Shown here in pieces: positions 16,447 to 21,901 of a DNA stretch of 22,431 nucleotides (position 1 is its first letter; every line of letters starts with the position of its first letter). A program made the position numbers and the translations under genes. Source of the DNA: an uncultured Campylobacter sp. (GTDB lineage Bacteria > Actinomycetota > Actinomycetes > Mycobacteriales > Mycobacteriaceae); the NCBI GenBank assembly GCA_946221035.1, contig CAMIME010000038.1, positions 1 to 22,431 on the forward strand, given 5' to 3'. The notes below the pieces were generated by a model, which was given only the letters and a program-made list of their open reading frames with translations, made no database searches and was not told the origin of the DNA.

Positions 16447-16660
16447 CTACTGCGGTCAACGCGATGACGACATCGCCTCCGGCCTGACCAGCGTGCGAAA
16501 ACTCGTCATCACTAACAACGAGCTCCGGGCCGTCCCGGAGTGGGTGCTCCACCTCGAGTCGCTCGAAGAAGTCGGTTTGACCTATGGGAACGACATCAAG
16601 GACGACGACCCTGTCCTCGCCGTACTTGAAGCTATCGGCGTGAGCGTTAGTAAGTATTAG
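16442..16660 (+). pseudogene. C-terminal remnant of a second LRR protein
   Basis: Directly after the LRR gene, in another frame, 72 sense codons run from a TGA (16439-16441) to TAG (16658-16660). The product includes LTSVRKLVITNNELRAVPEW and LEEVGLTYGNDIKDDDPVL. These align with the end of the intact gene (LESVTMQNLRINALPKW and LARVSTLHGNSIPEDDPVR), including the capping NxIxxDDPV motif. There is no ATG, no Shine-Dalgarno site and no signal peptide; the first possible start (GTG 16493) would give 55 residues. I read it as the tail of a paralogous LRR gene whose front was deleted, not as an extension of the first gene, because the same C-terminal cap occurs twice. Confidence 0.8.
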
Positions 16661-16669
16661 GACCTGGTT

Positions 16670-16711
16670 CTAGAGCATTTTTGTAAACGGCTGCTCGAAA
16701 TCCAACGACAT
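16670..16711 (-). pseudogene. Remnant of a second spoU-type gene start
   Basis: The minus strand reads MSLDFEQPFTKML then TAG. The first ten codons match the intact gene at 13812-14624 (MSLDFTQPFT) with several synonymous changes. Upstream of the ATG, TACGCT (16719-16724) corresponds to the TACCCT of the intact copy. Over 24 bp around the start (16689-16712 against 14602-14625) 22 bases are identical. The rest of the gene is missing, so this is a 5' stub left at the far side of the LRR cassette. Confidence 0.75.
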
Positions 16712-16738
16712 GGGCCCAAGCGTACTTCCCGCCCGGGC

Positions 16739-16752
16739 TACGCTGTGGAGCC
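16739..16752 (+). promoter_or_regulatory. Leaderless promoter of the histidine kinase gene
   Basis: TACGCT (16739-16744) is followed by 8 nt and the GTG start at 16753, so the transcript should begin at or next to the start codon. No Shine-Dalgarno site is present. It lies back-to-back with the old spoU promoter (16719-16724), which suggests that spoU and the kinase were originally divergent neighbours. Confidence 0.45.
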
Positions 16753-17895
16753 GTGCCTTCGTTGAACCACCTCTCGCGCACTCTTCCGCTGTCCACCTCC
16801 GACACGCCCTGGCGCATCGCTGCCGCGGTATCGTCCGCGCTCGTGCTCGCCGCGGTGGCGCTGTTGCTGTTCAGTGGAACGGGCTCCGATTTCGGTAGGC
16901 CCATGGTGTCCCTCGCGGTGGCCTTCTTCGCATGCGCCGCATTTGTGCTGCCCCTTGTGTCATTTCTGTGTATGGCGGTGTTGCTCCAGCTGGTTGCGGC
17001 GTTTCCCGATTTCAGTGGCCCCTTCTTCGTCCTGGGCATCATTGTCATGGCCGCGATCCTCGCCTACCGGTTGCCCGGCTGGGTGAGCGCCGCCTGCGCA
17101 GTGATCTTCTGGTACACCGCGCAAACCGACTTCTACCGGGGCATCTATGTTCCCGAGTACGCAGAGCCCGCCCTCTTCCTCGGTCTGCTTCTTACCGCCG
17201 CGTGGGTGTCGGGATGGGCGCTCAGCTTGTCTGCCAGGCGCCGCGCCGCCCAAGCCAGCGACTTCGAGCGACGGATCGAGGAAGAACGCGAGCGCACCGT
17301 CACCTCACTGCACGGCTCCGTTGCGGCGTCGCTGACCTCCGTCGTCCTGCGCAGCGAGGCGCTTGCCATGTCCGCGGACCCCGCCACTTCCGACGCTGCG
17401 CAGCACATCGCCCGCGACGCGCGCCGCTCGATGCAGGAGGTCCGGGAGCTCATTCGCTTCATGCGTGACGACGAACCTCCGGCCCAAACCGCCATCCCCA
17501 ACCCACCCGAGCTCCTGCTCGACGCCGCACTTTCATTCGCCGAGAACCTCCGCGAACACGGCTTCTCCGTGATTGACACGGGTGTGAACCCACGCACCTT
17601 TGGCGGGTTCTCGCTGCCCCCGGCGTCTGCCGTGTTCCGCGAGCTGCAGACAAACCTGCTGAAGTACGCGGACCCGGCCCGCCCCGTGATCATCGCCGCT
17701 GTGCAGGAAGACGGCTGGCTGTGCCTGGCTGTCCAAAACACCATCGCGCCGCGCCAGCGTGATGCCCACATGACCACCGGCATCGGCCTTACCGAGGTCG
17801 CGGACCTACTCGAATCCCACGGCGGCTCCTTCACCACCAGCTGGGAGGACGACGCATGGCGCTACGAGCTCCGCATCCCGCCGGAACGAAAGTAG
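16753..17895 (+). CDS. Sensor histidine kinase, HisKA_3 (NarL-partner) class
   Basis: A 380-residue membrane kinase. Residues 20-158 hold five or six hydrophobic segments with short loops and no large extracytoplasmic domain, so it probably senses within the membrane or through small loops. A coiled, charged linker (ARRRAAQASDFERRIEEERE) leads to the phospho-acceptor region TSLHGSVAASLTSVVLRSEAL, His187; the usual Asp after this His is Gly. The ATPase domain has the N-box RELQTNLLKYA (Asn301), VQNTIA in place of the DxGxG box, and GIGLTEVADLLESHGGSF as the G2 region; an N-type G1 box is common in actinobacterial members. The partner regulator is encoded 250 bp downstream, with a secreted peptide gene between. 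Signal unknown. Confidence 0.9.
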   Translation: MPSLNHLSRTLPLSTSDTPWRIAAAVSSALVLAAVALLLFSGTGSDFGRPMVSLAVAFFACAAFVLPLVSFLCMAVLLQLVAAFPDFSGPFFVLGIIVMAAILAYRLPGWVSAACAVIFWYTAQTDFYRGIYVPEYAEPALFLGLLLTAAWVSGWALSLSARRRAAQASDFERRIEEERERTVTSLHGSVAASLTSVVLRSEALAMSADPATSDAAQHIARDARRSMQEVRELIRFMRDDEPPAQTAIPNPPELLLDAALSFAENLREHGFSVIDTGVNPRTFGGFSLPPASAVFRELQTNLLKYADPARPVIIAAVQEDGWLCLAVQNTIAPRQRDAHMTTGIGLTEVADLLESHGGSFTTSWEDDAWRYELRIPPERK

Positions 17896-17920
17896 ATGCG
17901 CGGGTGGGTACTTTCGTTCC
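17883..17920 (+). terminator. Perfect 12-bp hairpin at the kinase stop codon
   Basis: GGAACGAAAGTA (17883-17894) and TACTTTCGTTCC (17909-17920) are exact inverted repeats around a 14-nt loop; the left arm includes the kinase stop. The 3' side is CTCTTCCCCC, a pyrimidine run without a clean U-tract, so it may be a weak terminator, an mRNA 3'-end stabiliser that lowers expression of downstream genes, or an operator upstream of the peptide promoter. Confidence 0.5.
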
Positions 17921-17947
17921 CTCTTCCCCCGATTCAGCCGTGTGCAC

Positions 17948-17984
17948 TTGGCGCGGGAGGTGTGCTCACGGGATAATGCTGCGT
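17948..17984 (+). promoter_or_regulatory. Leaderless promoter of the secreted peptide gene
   Basis: TTGGCG (17948-17953), an 18-bp spacer and GATAAT (17972-17977, 5/6 match to TATAAT) are followed by 7 nt and ATG at 17985. The transcript should start at or just before this ATG. The peptide and regulator therefore seem to have their own promoter, separate from the kinase. Confidence 0.6.
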
Positions 17985-18155
17985 ATGAAAACCATCTCCC
18001 GTGCTGTCCTCACCTCCGTTATCGCGGCCGGCCTGTTGGCCGGTGCGCCCGTCGCTAAGGCGGAAGCTACGACCGTCGTGACGCCGTACGCTGGCGCCAT
18101 CGGCAACACCTTCGAGTGCGACGGCGCGCTTGGCCGCCTGTGGTGCAAGAAGTAG
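17985..18155 (+). CDS. Small secreted two-cysteine peptide
   Basis: A 56-residue ORF beginning MKTISRAVLTSVIAAGLLAG, a classical Sec signal peptide with a likely signal peptidase I site after AKA (about residue 28). The predicted mature peptide is about 28-30 residues and ends NTFECDGALGRLWCKK, with two Cys eight residues apart that could form a disulfide loop near the C-terminus. Start chosen at 17985 from the leaderless promoter; an ATG three codons earlier (17976) overlaps the -10 box. It lies between kinase and regulator, and its last 13 nt overlap the regulator's likely start, so both are co-expressed. The family is not recognised. Being small, exported and embedded in a two-component locus, it could be ligand, modulator or target of the system. 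Confidence 0.72.
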   Translation: MKTISRAVLTSVIAAGLLAGAPVAKAEATTVVTPYAGAIGNTFECDGALGRLWCKK

Positions 18156-18823
18156 ACACTGCGGGCCAGGCCCACATCCGGGTCTTTCTTGTGGACGACG
18201 ACCCACTCGTCCGCGACGTCCTCACCCGCTACCTTGACACCACCGACGACATCAAGGTCGTCGGCACCGCCTCCAACGGCGCGGACGCCCTCGAGGCGCT
18301 CGCCCACACGGAGGTCGACCTCGTCCTCTCAGATGTCTACATGCCGAAAATGGACGGGGCCACCCTGCTTCGAAACCTGGCGCAGCGCCCCCCTACGCCC
18401 GCGTTTTTGGCCATCACGTCGCTTGAGAACGACAAGGCGATGCTCGACGTCCTCGCGCACGGCGGCCGCGGCTACATCCTGAAAAGCCAGCCGCCCGAGG
18501 AAATCATTCTCTCCGTGCGCCAAGCCGTCACGGGCGGCACCGTCGTCTCTCCCGCCGCGATGAATAACCTCGTGCGCTACCTTTCTCCGGCCGAGGAGTC
18601 CGCGCCGCCCGTGGCCAATTCGACGCCGTTGCCCGAGGGAATCACCGATGTCGAGCGCGCGGTCCTGGACCTTCTCTGCGAAGGCCTGAGCAACGCCGAC
18701 ATAGCCAAACGCCTCAACTACTCCGAGTCGACAGTGAAGAAGCAGGTATCCAACCTGCTCACCCTCTTCGGAGTGTCCTCGCGCCTGGACCTCGTGGTCA
18801 CTGTGCTCGGCGGACGCAAATAG
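18143..18823 (+). CDS. Response regulator, NarL/LuxR type
   Basis: Cytoplasmic transcription factor paired with the kinase upstream. The receiver domain has the acidic cluster VDDD (residues 17-20), phospho-acceptor Asp64 in LSDVYMPKMDG, the switch Thr92 in AITSLEN and Lys114 in LKSQPPE. A linker of about 20 residues leads to the C-terminal LuxR-type helix-turn-helix (about 168-222), with GLSNADIAKRLNYSESTVKKQV as its core. The start is uncertain: GTG 18143 (226 residues) or GTG 18140 overlap the peptide gene and have no strong Shine-Dalgarno site, pointing to translational coupling. NarL-type regulators usually bind inverted heptamer-like sites; no such site is obvious nearby. Confidence 0.92.
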   Translation: MQEVDTAGQAHIRVFLVDDDPLVRDVLTRYLDTTDDIKVVGTASNGADALEALAHTEVDLVLSDVYMPKMDGATLLRNLAQRPPTPAFLAITSLENDKAMLDVLAHGGRGYILKSQPPEEIILSVRQAVTGGTVVSPAAMNNLVRYLSPAEESAPPVANSTPLPEGITDVERAVLDLLCEGLSNADIAKRLNYSESTVKKQVSNLLTLFGVSSRLDLVVTVLGGRK

Positions 18824-18828
18824 TTTCT

Positions 18829-18864
18829 CGACGAGCAGTCGCTTCCCGACGGCCAGTCGCTTTG
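18829..18864. repeat. Two tandem 18-bp units after the response regulator
   Basis: CGACGAGCAGTCGCTTCC (18829-18846) is followed directly by CGACGGCCAGTCGCTTTG (18847-18864), 14 of 18 bases identical. The pair starts 6 nt after the regulator stop and runs into the interspersed repeat. No terminator with a U-tract was seen here. Confidence 0.6.
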
Positions 18865-18937
18865 CAACCATTCGGCTTTGTGGTGGGTGGGGTGGCACAA
18901 CGCCAGGTGGCTGCAAACGTTTGAGATCGTTTGCAGG
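18861..18937 (-). repeat. Interspersed repeat, diverged inverted copy
   Basis: On the minus strand this 77-bp stretch matches the elements at 19984-20087 and 20145-20248. Shared blocks are the CTGCAA...TTGCAG hairpin (here a perfect CTGCAAACG / CGTTTGCAG, loop 8 nt), CCACCTGGC, the CCACCCACCACAAA core and a terminal TTGCAAA. It is shorter (lacking the outer about 27 bp) and more diverged than the other two, and points the opposite way. Confidence 0.75.
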
Positions 18938-18986
18938 TTTCATGGAACCGTAATGCCCCCAATCCCGTCTAAAGGTCATGAAACCT
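18935..18986. promoter_or_regulatory. 10-bp inverted repeat around the start of the DUF559-like gene
   Basis: AGGTTTCATG (18935-18944) and CATGAAACCT (18977-18986) are perfect inverted repeats 32 bp apart; the right arm contains the ATG of the downstream gene. It could be an operator or, in RNA, a hairpin that hides the start codon. Confidence 0.4.
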
Positions 18987-19964
18987 TTCCACGGAATGCC
19001 CGTCGGCCCCGACGTCCAACTCTTCAAACCATCCTCGGGCCCCATGCCCGGGTACGTGCATGTGAACTCCAGCTTCATCATCTCGCGGGAGGACGCCGTC
19101 CCCCGCTCGGTCGCCGACCGAGCGCAAAAGCTTCACCCCCGACGCGTTCGACACGCGGCTCCCGGCCCGCATAGGGCCTTTGCCCACCTCCTGGCCAATC
19201 CCTCGCTTATTGCCACCGGCTTTGCGGCACTCGCCGTCTACGGGTTGCCCTTTCTGACAGATCACGCGGATACCGTGCTCACTAGCAAGTCCGTCCCCCG
19301 CAAACAGCTCGCCACCGCGTTCGACCCAGGACTTATCCGCAGCGACCCCTCCGACGTCTGGCACGTCAACTACCGGGCGGCGACACTCCAGGCCGTCCCT
19401 CCCGCCACCGCACTCGCCCAGGCACTCGCGCTTGTCCGTCAAGGCGAGGTGACGTGGGATGTCACACCCGTGCCCGCCCTGGCGCCGGACCTCGTCCGCG
19501 CGATCCAACTCATCGACACCGCCCGGCACTTCCTCGAACTCGACCCCGTCGAACTCCTCGCCGCCAGCCGCCAGAGAGTCGAGCTCACCTGGCTCGTCAG
19601 CGCGCTCATTCATTCAAGCGCCTTCGCCGAATCCCCCAAGGAAACCGAAATGCGTCTCCTCGCGCAGGAGGTCGCCCGCCGCTTCAAGGTCACCCTTGTC
19701 GAGCAGTTCGTGCTTCTCGACGCCTCCGGCACACCCATCACCCGATTCGACCTCGCCTTCCCGGACCTCAAGATCGGCCTCATGTACGACGGCGCTCAAC
19801 ATTGGGAGCACGAGCGCCGGCACAAGGACACGTCGATCAATCTGCAGGCCACGGTGCTGAACTGGCAGGTCCTCAGGTTCTCGGCCCGCACCCTTTACTC
19901 GTTGATTTCAGTTTTGGAGGCCATCCTTACAGCTCGGGGCCTCTCCGGGACTTCGGCGGGGTAG
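18978..19964 (+). CDS. DUF559-like protein with degenerate endonuclease-type C-terminus
   Basis: A 328-residue soluble protein. The C-terminal part follows the DUF559/Vsr-like PD-(D/E)xK layout: ESPKETEMRLL (218-228), RFDLAFPDLKIGLMYDGAQHW (from 256) and KDTSINLQATVLNWQVLRFS (283-302). In the family the third position is usually EYDG; here it is MYDG (Met269), so a catalytic acid appears lost and nuclease activity is doubtful. The N-terminal half carries the linker seen in many actinobacterial DUF559 proteins (VRAIQLIDTARHFL). AAAGG lies only 2 nt before ATG 18978, so the start could instead be Met7. The gene is bracketed by copies of one interspersed repeat, typical of a mobile or variable slot. 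Cellular role unknown; such genes are often accessory and sometimes defence-linked. Confidence 0.75.
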   Translation: MKPFHGMPVGPDVQLFKPSSGPMPGYVHVNSSFIISREDAVPRSVADRAQKLHPRRVRHAAPGPHRAFAHLLANPSLIATGFAALAVYGLPFLTDHADTVLTSKSVPRKQLATAFDPGLIRSDPSDVWHVNYRAATLQAVPPATALAQALALVRQGEVTWDVTPVPALAPDLVRAIQLIDTARHFLELDPVELLAASRQRVELTWLVSALIHSSAFAESPKETEMRLLAQEVARRFKVTLVEQFVLLDASGTPITRFDLAFPDLKIGLMYDGAQHWEHERRHKDTSINLQATVLNWQVLRFSARTLYSLISVLEAILTARGLSGTSAG

Positions 19965-19983
19965 CCGGCGAGGGAGCCGGCGC

Positions 19984-20087
19984 GGTCGCCAGCGGCCCCT
20001 CCTGCAAGCGATCCCAATCGGTTGCAGCCACCTGGCCCTTTGCCGTCCCACCCACCACAAATCCAAATGTTTGCAAACTGGCGCCCG
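19984..20087 (+). repeat. Interspersed 104-bp repeat, copy 1
   Basis: Nearly identical to the copy at 20145-20248, starting GGTCGCCAGCGGCCCC and ending AAACTGGCGCCCG. It contains an imperfect CTGCAAGCG / CGGTTGCAG hairpin, the ACCCACCACAAATCC core and the 10-bp palindrome GTTTGCAAAC near its right end. No plausible coding frame is shared by all copies, so it is a non-coding structured element. Confidence 0.85.
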
Positions 20088-20144
20088 GATACCTCGGGTC
20101 TCACCGATGCCTACACCGCCTGGACACCGGCTGGGCGATTACGG

Positions 20145-20248
20145 GGTCGTCAGCGACCCCGCCTGCAAGCGATCCCAATCGGTTGCAGCCACCTGGCCCT
20201 TTGTTGTCTCACCCACCACAAATCCAAGTGTTTGCAAACCGGCGCCCG
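20145..20248 (+). repeat. Interspersed 104-bp repeat, copy 2
   Basis: Direct repeat of copy 1 with about ten substitutions and no length change, spaced 57 bp from it. The intervening 57 bp and the sequence up to 20288 hold nothing I recognise. With copies 1 and 3 it brackets the DUF559-like gene. Confidence 0.85.
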
Positions 20249-20288
20249 TAGGTTGGGGCTGTGGGGGCGTTTGGGGCCAATGTGGCAG

Positions 20289-20364
20289 ACAGGAGCGCCG
20301 AGAGAGAACAGGAGCGCCGGGAGAGAACGGGAAACCCAGGAGAGAACGGGAGACCCGGGCAAAG
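20289..20364. repeat. 19-bp tandem repeat, four units
   Basis: Four head-to-tail units: ACAGGAGCGCCGAGAGAGA (20289), ACAGGAGCGCCGGGAGAGA (20308), ACGGGAAACCCAGGAGAGA (20327) and a partly diverged ACGGGAGACCCGGG (20346). Units 1 and 2 differ by one base. It is non-coding, downstream of rplT, and of a size likely to vary in copy number between strains. Confidence 0.8.
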
Positions 20365-20373
20365 AACCCAACA

Positions 20374-20413
20374 AACCGAAAACACCCCGTGTGCCGGGTG
20401 GTGCACGGGGTGT
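20374..20413 (-). terminator. Intrinsic terminator of infC-rpmI-rplT
   Basis: On the minus strand ACACCCCGTG (20404-20413) pairs perfectly with CACGGGGTGT (20382-20391) across a 12-nt loop, and the stem is followed by TTTTCGGTTTGTT. It begins 23 nt after the rplT stop and ends the ribosomal operon. Confidence 0.85.
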
Positions 20414-20436
20414 GGTCGTCGATAAGCGAGGGGCTC

Positions 20437-20820
20437 TTAGGCGGCCTTCGGTGCGTTGACGTCCTCCGGGAGGGCGTTCTTGGCAACCTCGCAGAGGGCG
20501 GAGAACGCTGCGAAGTCGTTGACGGCGAGCTCGGCGAGGATCTTGCGGTCGACCTCGACCTCGGCCAGCTTCAGGCCGTGGATGAGACGGTTGTAGGTGA
20601 TGCCGTTCATGCGGGCAGCGGCGTTGATGCGCTGGATCCACAGCTTGCGGAACTCACCCTTGCGCTTGCGGCGATCGTTGTATGCGTAGGTCTGGGAGTG
20701 CAGCCACTGCTCCTTGGCCTTGCGGTACAGGCGGGAACGCTGGCCGCGGTAGCCCTTCGCGGACTTGAGGATTGCGCGGCGCTTCTTCTTAGCGTTGACT
20801 GAACGCTTCACACGTGCCAT
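20437..20820 (-). CDS. rplT: 50S ribosomal protein L20
   Basis: Binds 23S rRNA early in large-subunit assembly. The 127-residue sequence starts MARVKRSVNAKKKRRAILK, with the basic N-terminal extension of L20, then KGYRGQRSRLYRKAKEQ and WIQRINAAARMNGITYNRLI, all strongly conserved. AAAGGAAG is 8 nt before the ATG. It is the last gene of the infC-rpmI-rplT operon, 51 nt after rpmI, and is followed by a strong terminator. In Bacillus L20 represses this operon through its leader; whether the same happens here is open, but the infC leader does contain an attenuator. Confidence 0.98.
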   Translation of the reverse strand: MARVKRSVNAKKKRRAILKSAKGYRGQRSRLYRKAKEQWLHSQTYAYNDRRKRKGEFRKLWIQRINAAARMNGITYNRLIHGLKLAEVEVDRKILAELAVNDFAAFSALCEVAKNALPEDVNAPKAA

Positions 20821-20871
20821 GAGTCAAACTTCCTTTTCTTCTTCGTTAGCGGTTGATTGATCGGGCCGTGC

Positions 20872-21066
20872 TTAGGCCTTGCCCAGGAGGCGCTTTGCGC
20901 GCTTGACGTCGGCGGGAGCGACGTCGGTGGTGCCGGACAGCTTGCGGCGGCGCTTGGACGAGAGCTTCTCGTTCAGGTGGCGCTTACCGGCCTGCTCGCG
21001 GCGCAGCTTGCCGTTGCCGTTAACCTTGATGCGCTTGGCGGTGCCCTTGTGGGTCTTCTGCTTCAT
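20872..21066 (-). CDS. rpmI: 50S ribosomal protein L35
   Basis: A 64-residue basic protein of the large subunit. The family pattern MKQKTHKGTAKRIKVNGNGK followed by HLNEKLSSKRRRKL is intact. GAGGG is 8 nt before the ATG. It lies between infC (33-nt gap) and rplT (51-nt gap), the universal bacterial order. Confidence 0.98.
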   Translation of the reverse strand: MKQKTHKGTAKRIKVNGNGKLRREQAGKRHLNEKLSSKRRRKLSGTTDVAPADVKRAKRLLGKA

Positions 21067-21099
21067 AGTGAAAGCCCTCTTCCGGTTAAAACTTGAAAA

Positions 21100-21621
<522 letters not shown>

Positions 21622-21692
21622 GAGAACTCCTAAAGACGAGAAAGACAATGGTTTCCGCACACGGACCACGCCTGGCAGTCTCATCCCACGCG

Positions 21693-21723
21693 AAAAACCC
21701 GCTCACCCTCAGAGGGTGGCGGG
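21693..21723 (-). terminator. Intrinsic attenuator in the infC leader
   Basis: The minus strand folds as CCCGC-C-ACCCT-CTG-AGGGT-GA-GCGGG followed by TTTTT, a compact GC-rich stem with a U-run. It lies about 70 nt before the infC start and about 140 nt after the predicted transcript start, so it should stop part of the transcription before infC. It suggests conditional read-through, for example through ribosomal protein L20 or translation of a leader. Confidence 0.75.
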
Positions 21724-21863
21724 AGATCGTCCTACTACGCCAGCGCGCGAGCACCGGCGCACCATTGACCCGTATCCTGCTTCCCATTCGCGGGAGGCGG
21801 CTTGGGGTGGGATTCACTCCTCTTGCGGCCCGCGCACCCCATGCAGGGCACGTTGGGCGGTGC

Positions 21864-21900
21864 GGGAGGGACAGTACCACGGCGTGTCATCCCAATGCAA
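21864..21900 (-). promoter_or_regulatory. Promoter of the infC-rpmI-rplT operon
   Basis: TTGCAT (21895-21900), an 18-bp spacer and TACTGT (21871-21876) on the minus strand give a plausible promoter starting right after the uvrA stop. Predicted transcript start is near 21864, leaving a leader of about 240 nt before infC, long enough for the structured attenuator at 21693-21723. Confidence 0.5.
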
Positions 21901-21901
21901 T

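Noticed and set aside
17856..17984. Longer version of the secreted peptide starting inside the kinase gene (99 residues)
   Set aside because: It would put the signal peptide in the middle of the protein and cross the predicted promoter; the start at 17985 gives a proper signal sequence.
19984..20364. Possible CRISPR array downstream of the DUF559-like gene
   Set aside because: The 104-bp repeats are too long and too few, and the 19-bp units have no spacers; no cas gene is in the window.
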